From GCA-002793235 sp965267355 (lineage in GTDB: Bacteria > Bacteroidota > Bacteroidia > Flavobacteriales_E > Vicingaceae): 64,000 nucleotides of DNA. Each line of letters opens with the position of its first letter. The first letter of the stretch is position 1. Made by a program: the position numbers and the translations under genes. The DNA lies in NCBI GenBank assembly GCA_965267355.1, contig OZ253956.1, positions 1,240,001 to 1,304,000 on the forward strand. Direction: 5' to 3'. Below the pieces are notes generated by a model. It was not told where the DNA came from and ran no database searches. It saw only the letters and a list, made by a program, of their open reading frames with translations. Positions 1 to 8,766 of the stretch are shown piece after piece.

Positions 1-653
1 CATATTAAAGCGTGCCCAATAGAAACTTCCAATAAATGGCTAATATTGTTTTTAAAGTAAGTTAAATTCTCCAAGTTTAAATCATGCCCTGCGTTTAATT
101 CCAAACCTAACTCATTTGCTAAGTTAGCTGCTTTTATAAAGGGGTAGATAGCATTTTCTCTGTTATTTGGAAATTGTTCAGCGTAAGGACCTGTATAAAA
201 CTCGATTCTATCAGTACCAGTTCCAACAGCATTTTCAATGTTTACTGTCTCGGTATCAACAAAAATAGATGTTCTAATATCGTTTTGTTGGAACTCAGTA
301 ATTACTTCCTTTAAAAAGTCTTTTTGTTTTAAAGTATCCCAACCAGCATTTGAGGTTAGCACACCTGGAGGGTCAGGAACTAATGTGACTTGGGTAGGTT
401 TAATATTCAACACTAGATCAATAAATTTTGTGTTAGGAAAACCTTCAATGTTAAACTCAGTAGTTACCACTTCTTTTAAATCGTATACATCCTGATACCT
501 AATGTGTCTTTCATCAGGTCGGGGATGTACGGTTATACCCTGTGCTCCAAACTTTTCACAATCTTTGGCAACTTGTATTAAGTTGGGTAAGTTGCCACCT
601 CTTGCATTTCTGATAGTGGCTACTTTATTTATGTTTACACTTAATTTTGTCAT
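1..653 (-). CDS. pdxJ: Pyridoxine 5'-phosphate synthase (partial, C-terminus off the left edge)
   Basis: PdxJ condenses 1-deoxy-xylulose 5-phosphate with 3-amino-2-oxopropyl phosphate, the last step of de novo vitamin B6 synthesis in the DXP-dependent route, in the cytoplasm. About 217 codons read without a stop from ATG at 653 to the window edge. Family signatures are visible: N-terminal TKLSVNINKVATIRNARGG, then HPRPDERHI, LVPDPPG, NAGHDL, and EVSIGHALI at the edge. The usual length is about 237 residues, so roughly 20 are missing off the edge. It is divergent from the CBS-domain gene, with a 72-bp gap holding -7 boxes on both strands. The identification is secure. Confidence 0.95.
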   Translation of the reverse strand, partial: MTKLSVNINKVATIRNARGGNLPNLIQVAKDCEKFGAQGITVHPRPDERHIRYQDVYDLKEVVTTEFNIEGFPNTKFIDLVLNIKPTQVTLVPDPPGVLTSNAGWDTLKQKDFLKEVITEFQQNDIRTSIFVDTETVNIENAVGTGTDRIEFYTGPYAEQFPNNRENAIYPFIKAANLANELGLELNAGHDLNLENLTYFKNNISHLLEVSIGHALI

Positions 654-664
654 GCTTTAATGCG

Positions 665-672
665 TACTTTTG
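665..672 (+). promoter_or_regulatory. Candidate promoter -7 box for the CBS-BamA-like-nadK run
   Basis: TACTTTTG matches the Bacteroidota -7 consensus TAnnTTTG exactly. No TTG lies at ideal spacing, only a TTA at 641-643. The predicted start of transcription near 679 lies downstream of the ATG at 660, which argues for the ATG at 726 as the true start of the CBS gene. Confidence 0.5.
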
Positions 673-697
673 ATACTCGCTTTACGTTTATATATAA

Positions 698-705
698 CAA
701 AGGTA
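698..705 (-). promoter_or_regulatory. Candidate promoter -7 box for pdxJ
   Basis: Read on the minus strand this is TACCTTTG, an exact TAnnTTTG box 45 bp upstream of the pdxJ ATG. I see no good -33 TTG. It overlaps the divergent promoter region of the CBS gene, so the two promoters may interfere. Confidence 0.4.
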
Positions 706-725
706 AAACTATTGATTATAAAAGA

Positions 726-1388
726 ATGATTGCTTCCGAATTAATATCTTATGACATTCCACCATTAAAATTAACAGACAGTGGTACTAAGGCTTTAGAC
801 TGGATGGAGGAGTTTAAAGTAAAAGATATGCCCGTAATTGACGCTAGAAAATATGTGGGTATCATTGAGGAATCAGATGTGTTAGATAGAAATGATGTTG
901 AGGATAGAATTAGTGAATACAATCTAAATTTCAGGAAACCTTTTGTTTATCAGCAACAACATATTTTTGATGCTATTTCACAAATGATAGAGCATGATGT
1001 AGATGTTTTGCCTGTGTTGAATGAAAATGAAGATTATTTGGGCTTACTTACTACCAGCTCCATTTTAAAGTTTTTTGCGGATATGGCTTCTATAACAAGT
1101 CAAGGTAGTATTGTAACATTAGAATTAAATGTTAATGATTATTCTTTAGCTGAAATTTCAAAAATGGTGGAATCGGATGATGCTAAAATACTGGCATCAT
1201 TTATTACTTCTCATAAAGATTCTAGCAAGTTAGAAGTTACACTAAAAATTAATAAAACAGATATCAGTAGAATTCTACATACCTTCGAACGATTTAGTTA
1301 TACAGTTACAGCTTCTTATAATGAGAGCGAATTTCATAGAGATTTAAAAGATCGTTATGATGAGTTTATGCGTTTCTTAAACACTTAA
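726..1388 (+). CDS. CBS-domain pair protein
   Basis: A 220-residue soluble protein built around two CBS motifs (roughly residues 1-55 and 65-120), followed by a C-terminal ACT-like segment of about 75 residues. CBS pairs commonly bind adenosyl nucleotides and act as energy sensors; the ligand here is unknown. I chose the ATG at 726 (MIASELISYDIPPLK) over the ATG at 660. It begins at the CBS fold and lies downstream of the -7 box at 665, whereas 660 would leave only 6 bp to pdxJ. The gene is one base from the downstream BamA-like gene, so they are probably co-transcribed. Its link to the NAD kinase two genes on is by position only. Confidence 0.8.
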   Translation: MIASELISYDIPPLKLTDSGTKALDWMEEFKVKDMPVIDARKYVGIIEESDVLDRNDVEDRISEYNLNFRKPFVYQQQHIFDAISQMIEHDVDVLPVLNENEDYLGLLTTSSILKFFADMASITSQGSIVTLELNVNDYSLAEISKMVESDDAKILASFITSHKDSSKLEVTLKINKTDISRILHTFERFSYTVTASYNESEFHRDLKDRYDEFMRFLNT

Positions 1389-1389
1389 A

Positions 1390-2793
1390 ATGTTATTTCC
1401 AACATTTCATTTTCGTTTATTGTTTTTTGTTTTTCTTGTTCCCCTGATGATTTTAGGACAGAATGATACAGTAAAAGTTAATGTGGTACAAGAAATTAAA
1501 ATTATTGGTAATAAAACTACCAAAGAACGTATTATACTCAGAGAACTTCCTTTTAATGTAGGTGAAAAAATTTCAGCGAGTGAATTAAAAGATATTTTAG
1601 AAAGAGCTAAAAGTAATTTGCTTAATACGTTACTTTTCAATTTTGTAACTATAGATCCTGTTTACTTTGATGATAAAAACATTTCCATTTATGTAATGGT
1701 TGAAGAGCGTTGGTATTGGTGGCCTATCCCCATTTTTGAAATACAAGAAACTAATTTTAATACCTGGTGGCAAACTAAAGATATAGAACGATTAAATTAT
1801 GGGATGTATCTTGCTAAAGAAAATTTCAGAGGAAGAAAAGAAAGATTGGTCTTTAAGTTTCAAGGAGGTTACACTGAGGAAGTTGGGGTGAAATATTCTA
1901 TCCCTTACATTAATAAAAAACAAACTCAAGGAATGAGTTTTCGGTTTTTATATAGTCGTAATCATGAAATAACGTATGCTACCACCAATAATATTCGTGA
2001 TTTTTATAAAAATGATAATGAGTATGTGAAAAAACGAATAGAAACAGGAATTGGTTATGACTTTCGACCTGAGCTTTATAACAGTCATAGCTTTTATTCA
2101 AATTTTACTAATATAGAACTATCTGATTCTATCGCAATGATAAACCCTAACTATTTGCCTGACAGCACATCTCAAATAAAGTATTTGAGTTTACAATACT
2201 CATTCAAAAGAGATAAAAGAAATTTTAGAAGTTACCCAACTTTAGGACATTACCTTAATTTTTCGATTGTTAAGGAAGGATTAGGTATTATGGATGATAA
2301 ATTAGATAAGCTATATGTTTCTTCAGAGGTTAAAAAGTACTGGAAACTGTCTGATAAATTTTTATTTTCGGCTGCAGCTAGAGGTCAATACACCATAAAA
2401 GAAGGACCATACTTCCTTTACGGAGGGTTGGGTTATATCAACAAATTGGTTAGAGGTTACGAGCTTTATGTTATTGAGGGGGAGCATTTTGCATTGGGTA
2501 AAGCACAATTGAGGTATGCTATTTTAGACAATAAAATTTTCAAGTTTAATTTCATACCCTCAGATAAGTTTAAAAAAATTCCATTATCGATTTACCTTGG
2601 AGTATTTTTTGATGCGGGTTATGTAGATGCTAAAGTAAATTCTCAAAACAATTTTTTAACTAATACTCCTTTGTATGGAAGTGGTTTGGCAGTAGATTTT
2701 GTGAGTTATTACGATATGGTTTTCAGGATAGAGTATTCAATCAATAGGCTTCAAGAACATGGATTGTACTTGCATTTTGTAGCGCCTATATAA
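1390..2793 (+). CDS. Small BamA/TamA-family outer membrane protein (single POTRA plus barrel)
   Basis: A 467-residue Omp85-superfamily-like protein. It has a signal peptide (residues 1-23, ending LGQ) and one POTRA-like unit at about 28-103 (VQEIKIIGNKTTKERIILRE is the typical start). A beta-barrel rich in aromatic strand ends follows, with an RGYE segment near residue 353 like the conserved RGY/RGF loop of BamA barrels. It is much shorter than the true BamA of this window (833 aa, five POTRAs), so it is not the essential insertase. It may be a dedicated assembly or translocation pore. It lies between the CBS protein and NAD kinase. Confidence 0.75.
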   Translation: MLFPTFHFRLLFFVFLVPLMILGQNDTVKVNVVQEIKIIGNKTTKERIILRELPFNVGEKISASELKDILERAKSNLLNTLLFNFVTIDPVYFDDKNISIYVMVEERWYWWPIPIFEIQETNFNTWWQTKDIERLNYGMYLAKENFRGRKERLVFKFQGGYTEEVGVKYSIPYINKKQTQGMSFRFLYSRNHEITYATTNNIRDFYKNDNEYVKKRIETGIGYDFRPELYNSHSFYSNFTNIELSDSIAMINPNYLPDSTSQIKYLSLQYSFKRDKRNFRSYPTLGHYLNFSIVKEGLGIMDDKLDKLYVSSEVKKYWKLSDKFLFSAAARGQYTIKEGPYFLYGGLGYINKLVRGYELYVIEGEHFALGKAQLRYAILDNKIFKFNFIPSDKFKKIPLSIYLGVFFDAGYVDAKVNSQNNFLTNTPLYGSGLAVDFVSYYDMVFRIEYSINRLQEHGLYLHFVAPI

Positions 2794-2824
2794 ATTATTA
2801 CCTTCACAAAAAATTAAAGAACAA

Positions 2825-3694
2825 GTGAAAATAGCTATTTACGGACGTACACTATCTGATAATTATCAATCATTTGCCCAAGAACTTTTTTCAATACTGT
2901 TGGAAAAGCAGGTAGAGGTTATGGTTTATCGTTCTTTTTATAAAGAATTAGAAAAGTTGATAAGCTTGCCAGTGGGCATTAATACATTCAGTTCTTATGA
3001 TGATATTGAAGGGGTAAATTATTTATTTAGTATTGGAGGAGATGGAACGCTATTAGAGGCAACTACTTTTGTTGGGGGGACAAGTTTGCCAGTTTTGGGT
3101 ATTAATACAGGCAGGCTAGGTTTTTTAACAACAGTTACTACAGAAAATATAGAGAGAACCATAGACAATATTTTGGAGAAAAAATATCAGTTAGATAAAA
3201 GAAGCCTGTTGTGTTTGGAGTCTGAACATTCGGTTAAATCTAATTTTGCACTTAATGAAATAACTCTCCAAAAAAAAGATACTTCATCCATGATAAGCAT
3301 AAAGGCATATATAGATGGAGAATACCTAAATACATATTGGGCTGATGGATTGATTATTTCTACACCAACAGGCTCTACGGCATATTCGTTGAGTTGTAAT
3401 GGACCAATTATATTGCCTCGGTCAGGTAACATTATTTTAACCCCAATTGCACCACATAACTTAAATGTTCGACCGCTAGTTGTACCTGATGATGTAGAAT
3501 TAACATTAAAAATAGAAGGAAGAACAGAGAACTTTTTGGTAGCATTAGATGCAAGGTCATTTGCAGTTCCGCTCTCTACAAAGCTTATCATAAAAAAATC
3601 ACCACACTACATCAACTTGGTGAGGTTAGAAGGGTATCATTTTTTGGATACTTTGCGTACAAAATTGATGTGGGGAGTAGATAAAAGGAATTAA
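2825..3694 (+). CDS. nadK: NAD kinase
   Basis: Phosphorylates NAD to NADP with ATP or polyphosphate in the cytoplasm. The protein is 289 residues, normal for the family. The diagnostic GGDGT lies at residues 71-75, NTGRLGF at 94-100, and PTGSTAYSLSCNGPI near residue 180. Translation starts at a GTG; no in-frame ATG fits before the conserved KIAIYGR strand. It follows the BamA-like gene by 31 bp, probably in the same transcript. This is a secure call. Confidence 0.96.
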   Translation: MKIAIYGRTLSDNYQSFAQELFSILLEKQVEVMVYRSFYKELEKLISLPVGINTFSSYDDIEGVNYLFSIGGDGTLLEATTFVGGTSLPVLGINTGRLGFLTTVTTENIERTIDNILEKKYQLDKRSLLCLESEHSVKSNFALNEITLQKKDTSSMISIKAYIDGEYLNTYWADGLIISTPTGSTAYSLSCNGPIILPRSGNIILTPIAPHNLNVRPLVVPDDVELTLKIEGRTENFLVALDARSFAVPLSTKLIIKKSPHYINLVRLEGYHFLDTLRTKLMWGVDKRN

Positions 3695-3725
3695 CAGTTT
3701 AATAATATTCTCTCGCAAATAAAAA

Positions 3726-3757
3726 TTGTTATTTTAGCAAATAAAGTAATATATTTG
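3726..3757 (+). promoter_or_regulatory. Candidate promoter for the DUF6089-uppS-bamA cluster
   Basis: TTG at 3726-3728 and TATATTTG at 3750-3757 are separated by 21 bp, matching the Bacteroidota pattern TTG-N17-23-TAnnTTTG. The next ATG is at 3788, giving a leader of about 25 nt. It lies in the 93-bp gap after nadK and likely starts the outer-membrane biogenesis cluster. Confidence 0.6.
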
Positions 3758-3787
3758 CAATTAGTTAAAAAATAAGGGTTTATACCT

Positions 3788-4720
3788 ATGCGAAAATTTT
3801 TACTACTTACTGTTACTATTTTACTTACTTACAGCTTTTCATCAGCACAAAGATGGAAAAGACAACGCGTAGAATATACTTTTGGTTTGGGAGCTTCTAA
3901 CTTCTTGGGAGATTTAGGAGGTAGAGACCAAGTTGGATCAGATTTTATTCAGGATTATGAGTGGGCAGCAACAAGATATGCTGCAAGTTTAGGTTACAGA
4001 TATCAATTGGCTAATGATTGGTTTGTAAAAGGTAATTTAGTATATGCTTTAGTTAGTGGTGATGATGATTTAACTGAACAGCCTGCCAGAGCAAGAAGAG
4101 AATTAAACTTCAAATCAAACATATTTGAACTTTCAGCTCAGGTAGAGTATAAATTTATTAAGCAAAAAACGGGGCATTTGTATCGTTTAAGAGGTGTAAG
4201 AGGTAAGAAATGGTTTAGATTTGAGATGTATGTTTTTGGAGGGATTGGAGGAATTTATTATGATCCAATGGGAGAGCGAAATGGAAGTTGGTTTAGATTA
4301 GCACCTTTAAATACAGAAGGGCAAGGTTTGCCTGGAGGGCCTAATGATTATAGCCAGTTTACGGTTGTTATTCCTTATGGTATAGGTATCAAAAGGAATT
4401 TGAGTGGAGGAGCAAGATCAAGACATTTTGGTAGTTGGAGTATTAGCTTAGAGTTGAGTGTAAGAAAAACATTTTCTGATTATATAGATGATGTAAGTAC
4501 TTATTATTATGCTGATGGTGATAAGTTGCCTTCAGCGATAGGGGAAGCTTATGGCGAAGAAGCAATGTTTTTCCACGATCCATCTGGGTATTACAGTAAT
4601 GGGGGCTATGGTGAGCCACAGCAAAGAGGAGATCATACCGATAAAGATTCTTACCTGTTAGGGATATTGTCTTTAGAGTATAAACCTGCGAGACGAAGAA
4701 GAAATCTTCCTAAATTTTAA
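3788..4720 (+). CDS. Outer-membrane beta-barrel protein, DUF6089-like
   Basis: A 310-residue secreted protein with a signal peptide (residues 1-20, ending SSAQ) and alternating aromatic/polar strands of an 8-10-stranded barrel. It shares its layout with the next gene: FLGDLGG near the N-terminus, a charged GDDD turn, then a FELSAQVEYKF strand. They are therefore probably tandem paralogues. Genes of this type sit directly upstream of uppS-bamA in many Bacteroidota. Its function is not established; a role near the BAM complex is suggested only by this synteny. A Gly/Tyr-rich insert at about 240-280 is not in the neighbour. Confidence 0.65.
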   Translation: MRKFLLLTVTILLTYSFSSAQRWKRQRVEYTFGLGASNFLGDLGGRDQVGSDFIQDYEWAATRYAASLGYRYQLANDWFVKGNLVYALVSGDDDLTEQPARARRELNFKSNIFELSAQVEYKFIKQKTGHLYRLRGVRGKKWFRFEMYVFGGIGGIYYDPMGERNGSWFRLAPLNTEGQGLPGGPNDYSQFTVVIPYGIGIKRNLSGGARSRHFGSWSISLELSVRKTFSDYIDDVSTYYYADGDKLPSAIGEAYGEEAMFFHDPSGYYSNGGYGEPQQRGDHTDKDSYLLGILSLEYKPARRRRNLPKF

Positions 4721-4731
4721 TGTAATTTTAT

Positions 4732-4747
4732 TAACGTAATTACGTTA
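4732..4747. repeat. Perfect 16-bp palindrome between the two DUF6089-like genes
   Basis: TAACGTAATTACGTTA reads identically on both strands. It lies in the 47-bp gap between the paired barrel genes, 20 bp before the next ATG. It has no following T-run, so it does not look like a terminator. It could be an operator for a dimeric regulator or an mRNA processing hairpin. Confidence 0.5.
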
Positions 4748-4767
4748 TAAAGTCTCAAATTTATTAG

Positions 4768-5469
4768 ATGAGATTTCAAAAGCTAATAGTATTAATTTTT
4801 CTATCATCAAGTTTTATTGGGTTTGGGCAACATTCTGAAATCGGATTGCTTGCAGGAACTTCTTACTATTTGGGTGAAATCAATCCCTCAAAACATGTGA
4901 TTAATAAAGTTAATCCTGCTTTTGGTGTTTTTTACAGGCGAAACTTAAGTAAACGTTATTCTTTAAGAGCTGGAGGAAATTATGCTAGACTTTCAGCTTC
5001 TGATGACATTACTGCTACTGATTTAAGTAATTTCAGACGGCTTTCTTTTTCAGCGAGTTTGTTAGAAGGTTATGGTATTTTAGAATTCAACTTTTTACCC
5101 TATCAAATAAATAATTATACTACATATAGCTACACCCCTTATGTATTTATTGGTGCAGCTATTTTTAGAGCAAGTCCAAATGTAGATAATGAAGGTATAT
5201 ATTCTTTATATTCATCAGAAACCGTTACATCTGTATCTATGCCGTTTGGTATGGGTTTTAAGTTTGATGTAGGCGGTAATTTGGGTATGGCAATAGAATG
5301 GGGAATGAGAAAAACATGGACAGATCAAATAGATGGTCTAACAGAATCTTATAATTGGGGCTATCAGCTTAGCAATAATCAAAATAAGGACTGGTACGCT
5401 ATTGTTGGTATTACGCTTAATTATAAAATTTTAACACAATCAGATCACTGTCCGGGCGTTATTAATTAG
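4768..5469 (+). CDS. DUF6089 family outer-membrane protein
   Basis: A 233-residue beta-barrel-like protein with a signal peptide (residues 1-20, ending GFGQ). The start of the mature part, EIGLLAGTSYYLGEINPS, is characteristic of the DUF6089 family found next to uppS/bamA across Bacteroidota. It ends 45 bp before uppS. It is a probable paralogue of the preceding 310-residue protein, sharing the YLGE/FLGD turn, the ASDD turn and a final strand with NYK near the C-terminus. The molecular role is unknown. Confidence 0.75.
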   Translation: MRFQKLIVLIFLSSSFIGFGQHSEIGLLAGTSYYLGEINPSKHVINKVNPAFGVFYRRNLSKRYSLRAGGNYARLSASDDITATDLSNFRRLSFSASLLEGYGILEFNFLPYQINNYTTYSYTPYVFIGAAIFRASPNVDNEGIYSLYSSETVTSVSMPFGMGFKFDVGGNLGMAIEWGMRKTWTDQIDGLTESYNWGYQLSNNQNKDWYAIVGITLNYKILTQSDHCPGVIN

Positions 5470-5478
5470 TAATAATGC

Positions 5479-5486
5479 TATCTTTG
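5479..5486 (+). promoter_or_regulatory. Candidate internal promoter -7 box before uppS
   Basis: TATCTTTG is an exact TAnnTTTG box, 28 bp before the uppS ATG. The -33 position has no TTG, so this is a weaker candidate than the promoter at 3726. It could add transcription for uppS-bamA independently of the barrel genes. Confidence 0.4.
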
Positions 5487-5514
5487 TCCGACCTTGAAAA
5501 AAGGTGCGCTTTAA

Positions 5515-6246
5515 ATGGATTATAAATCATTAATAAATACCTCTAAATTACCCCAGCATATTGCAATTATAATGGACGGTAATGGCAGATGGGCAAAAGA
5601 GCATAATAAGCCTCGTGTTTTTGGTCATAAACATGGGGTGCTTTCTGTAAGAAGTGTAGTTGAAGGGGCTGGAGAAATTGAGCTTAAATATTTAACCTTA
5701 TACGCGTTTAGTACTGAGAATTGGAATAGACCCAAAATGGAAGTTACAGCTTTAATGCAACTTCTTGTTAATACTATTAGTAATGAGGTTAATGATTTGC
5801 ATAAAAACAATGTAAAACTTATAACAATTGGAGATATAAGTAGTTTGCCAGGGAACTGTACTCGTGAATTAAATAAAGCAATTGAAAAGACAAAAGATAA
5901 CACAGGGCTAACGTTGGTTTTAGCGTTAAGTTATAGTTCTAAATGGGAAATAACCAATGCTGTAAAAAACATAGTTAAAGATGGGTTAGTCCCTGAAGAA
6001 ATCACCCAAGAAACCATTAGTGCATATTTGCATACTAACAATATCCCAGATCCAGAACTTTTAATTAGAACCAGTGGAGAGAGCAGAATCAGTAATTTTT
6101 TACTTTGGCAGATAGCCTATGCAGAGCTTTACTTTACCGAAAAACTTTGGCCAGATTTTAATAAATATGATTTGTTTAGAGCAGTAGTAGATTTCCAAAG
6201 AAGAGAGAGAAGATTTGGTTTAACAAGCGAACAAGTAAAAAATTAA
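5515..6246 (+). CDS. uppS: Isoprenyl transferase (undecaprenyl diphosphate synthase)
   Basis: Makes undecaprenyl diphosphate from FPP and IPP, the precursor of the lipid carrier for peptidoglycan and surface glycans. Its 243 residues are normal length. IIMDGNGRWA carries the catalytic Asp at residue 21. YAFSTENWNRP and ELLIRTSGE, followed by the AELYFTEKLWPDF segment, are all family signatures. The stop overlaps the bamA start (TAATG), indicating translational coupling. The carrier it makes would also feed the WecA-type enzyme at 14295-15347. Confidence 0.96.
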   Translation: MDYKSLINTSKLPQHIAIIMDGNGRWAKEHNKPRVFGHKHGVLSVRSVVEGAGEIELKYLTLYAFSTENWNRPKMEVTALMQLLVNTISNEVNDLHKNNVKLITIGDISSLPGNCTRELNKAIEKTKDNTGLTLVLALSYSSKWEITNAVKNIVKDGLVPEEITQETISAYLHTNNIPDPELLIRTSGESRISNFLLWQIAYAELYFTEKLWPDFNKYDLFRAVVDFQRRERRFGLTSEQVKN

Positions 6247-8747
6247 TGAGAGCAAAGTTTTACATAATTCTATTTCTATTATTGCCTTTTGCAGTACAGG
6301 CTCAGTTTTCAATTAATTCAGGAGTTAATGATATTAGTTACTCTACGCCAAGAACTTATGAAATAGGTGGTATAACGGTTTCAGGTTCTGATTATTTTAA
6401 TCCAGCCACGGTTAAAGTATTATCAGGTTTATCAGTTGGAGATGAGATAGAAGTGCCAGGTTCTAAAATTACCAAAGCATTACAAAGTCTATGGAATCAA
6501 AATCTGTTTGGTGACGTAAGTATTGCTGCTACTAAAATTGAAGGCGATAAAATATTTTTAGACATTTATATTAAAGAACTTCCTCGCCTTTCTAAGTTTA
6601 AGTTTACTGGAATTAAGAAAGGAAAACAAAAAGACATAAGAGATGAGATTAATCTAATACGTGGTAAAATGGTTACCGAAAATCTCATTATTACTACTGA
6701 AAATAAGGTTAAAAACTATTTTGTCCAAAAAGGCTATTTAGATACTAAGGTAGATATTGTTCAACAAGAAGATACTTCAGTAGCAAATAATGCTATTTTA
6801 ATTATAAACATTGATAGGGGAAAGCGAATTAAAATTAAAGACATCAATTTTTATGGGAACAATTCGATTAATTCTAAAAGATTAAGAAAACAGTTTAAAG
6901 ATACTAAGCGTAGTCGTCCTTATAATATTTTTACAACTTCCAAATACATCCCAAATGCTTATCAAAAAGAACGTTACCAAATAGTAGAAAAGTATAATGA
7001 AAAGGGTTATAGAGACGCAAAAATTGTAAGAGATTCTGTTTACAGGGTAAGTGATAAAAGGGTTATGATTGATATTGAAGTAGAGGAAGGAAGTCAATAT
7101 TATTTTAGAAATATTAAGTGGGTAGGAAATACTATTCATTCAACAGAAAGATTAAATAAAATTTTAGATATTAAAAAAGGACAGGTTTACAATAAACGTA
7201 TGCTAGAATCACGTTTATTTATGAATCAAAATGGTAGAGATGTTAGCTCGTTATATTTAGATGATGGTTACTTGTTTTTTCAGATTACTCCTGTAGAAGT
7301 AAAAATAGAGAATGATTCTATTGATTTTGAATTAAGAATGTATGAGGGTAAGCAAGCTCGAATTAATAGGGTAACTATTAAAGGAAATGATAAAACTAAT
7401 GATCACGTAATAAGGAGAGAAATAAGAACCCTTCCCGGTGAATTGTTTAGTCGTTCTGATATTATCAGAACTCAAAGAGAGCTTTCTCAACTTGGTTATT
7501 TTAACCCTGAAACAATGGGAGTTAACCCAACCCCTGACCAGGAAAATGGAACAGTTGATATAGAATACGTTGTTGAAGAAAAGCCTTCTGATCAGGTTGA
7601 GTTATCTGGAGGTTGGGGTGGAGGCCGTGTAGTAGGGTCACTTGGTGTTACATTTAATAATTTTTCTTCTAGAAACTTTTTCAAGAAAGGAGCATGGAGA
7701 CCCCTTCCAGCAGGAGATGGACAACGTTTAGCAATTAGAGCTCAATCTTCAGGGTTTGGTTACCAGGCTTATAGTTTGTCCTTTACTGAACCATGGTTAG
7801 GAGGTAGAAAACCAAACTCGTTAAGTGTAAACTTAATTCATCAAAATATTAATAATCAAGGAGAAGGTGATGCAAGACAATCAATGAAGTCTTACGGAGC
7901 TTCTGTTGGGTTAGGTAGAAGATTAAAATTTCCTGATGATTATTTTACACTGTATAATGAAGTGTCTTACAAATATTATGTAATGGATAATTATAATGTG
8001 TTTGGTTTTGCTGATGGGTTTGCAAATAACTTAGACTTCAAGCATGTTCTGGCAAGGAATTCTTCTGGACCAAGTCCAATTTATCCAACCACTGGAGCAA
8101 ATACAATATTAACATTACAACACACTATTCCTTATTCATGGTTTAGACCTGCAGATACAGATTATGAAAACTGGACTCTTCAGGAGCAAAACTTATTTGT
8201 AGAATATCATAAATGGAAATTCCAAACTTCATGGTTCTCATCATTAAATCCTGGACATAAAAGACAGTTTGTATTAAACACTAAAGCTGGAGTAGGGTAT
8301 TTAGGTTCATTTAATAAAAAACTTGGTACTACACAATTTGAAAGATTTTATTTGGGGGGAGATGGTTTAACAGGGTTTAATCAATTTGTTGCTAGAGAAA
8401 TTATAGCGTTAAGAGGCTATGGAGCTGGAGATTTATCACCGTCTGCAGGAGCCACTTTTATTACAAAATATACTGCTGAGCTGAGGTATCCATTCTCATT
8501 AAACCCGAGTGCAACAATTTATGGCTTGGTATTTGGAGAAGCAGGTAACTCATGGGGAAGTTTTAAAGATGCTAACCCATTTGAGGTTTACAAATCGGCT
8601 GGTATGGGAATAAGAATATTTATGCCGATGTTCGGACTCTTAGGGCTTGATTGGGGTTATCGCTTTGATGATATTCCTGGAAGAACTGACCCAAACAGTA
8701 GAACCGAAATCCACTTTAGTATAGGTGGAAGTATAAACGGATGGTAA
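6246..8747 (+). CDS. bamA: Outer membrane protein assembly factor BamA
   Basis: Essential Omp85 insertase that folds beta-barrel proteins into the outer membrane. The 833 residues comprise a signal peptide (ending VQAQ), POTRA units across about residues 35-440 (for example IKIKDINFYGNNSI, then ARINRVTIKGNDKTN), and a C-terminal barrel. ALRGYGAGDLSP near residue 720 is the conserved RGYG loop, and the chain ends on a barrel strand. It overlaps uppS by one base and is followed by two Skp-like chaperones, the usual Bacteroidota order. Confidence 0.95.
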   Translation: MRAKFYIILFLLLPFAVQAQFSINSGVNDISYSTPRTYEIGGITVSGSDYFNPATVKVLSGLSVGDEIEVPGSKITKALQSLWNQNLFGDVSIAATKIEGDKIFLDIYIKELPRLSKFKFTGIKKGKQKDIRDEINLIRGKMVTENLIITTENKVKNYFVQKGYLDTKVDIVQQEDTSVANNAILIINIDRGKRIKIKDINFYGNNSINSKRLRKQFKDTKRSRPYNIFTTSKYIPNAYQKERYQIVEKYNEKGYRDAKIVRDSVYRVSDKRVMIDIEVEEGSQYYFRNIKWVGNTIHSTERLNKILDIKKGQVYNKRMLESRLFMNQNGRDVSSLYLDDGYLFFQITPVEVKIENDSIDFELRMYEGKQARINRVTIKGNDKTNDHVIRREIRTLPGELFSRSDIIRTQRELSQLGYFNPETMGVNPTPDQENGTVDIEYVVEEKPSDQVELSGGWGGGRVVGSLGVTFNNFSSRNFFKKGAWRPLPAGDGQRLAIRAQSSGFGYQAYSLSFTEPWLGGRKPNSLSVNLIHQNINNQGEGDARQSMKSYGASVGLGRRLKFPDDYFTLYNEVSYKYYVMDNYNVFGFADGFANNLDFKHVLARNSSGPSPIYPTTGANTILTLQHTIPYSWFRPADTDYENWTLQEQNLFVEYHKWKFQTSWFSSLNPGHKRQFVLNTKAGVGYLGSFNKKLGTTQFERFYLGGDGLTGFNQFVAREIIALRGYGAGDLSPSAGATFITKYTAELRYPFSLNPSATIYGLVFGEAGNSWGSFKDANPFEVYKSAGMGIRIFMPMFGLLGLDWGYRFDDIPGRTDPNSRTEIHFSIGGSINGW

Positions 8748-8766
8748 AATTAAAAAAAATTAAGTT

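Noticed and set aside
238..495. An 85-codon plus-strand frame opposite pdxJ.
   Set aside because: It is antisense to the clearly conserved PdxJ coding sequence and has no supporting features.
660..725. An upstream ATG at 660 extending the CBS protein by 22 residues.
   Set aside because: A -7 box at 665-672 lies inside that extension, it would leave 6 bp to pdxJ, and the added residues precede the CBS fold without similarity to it.
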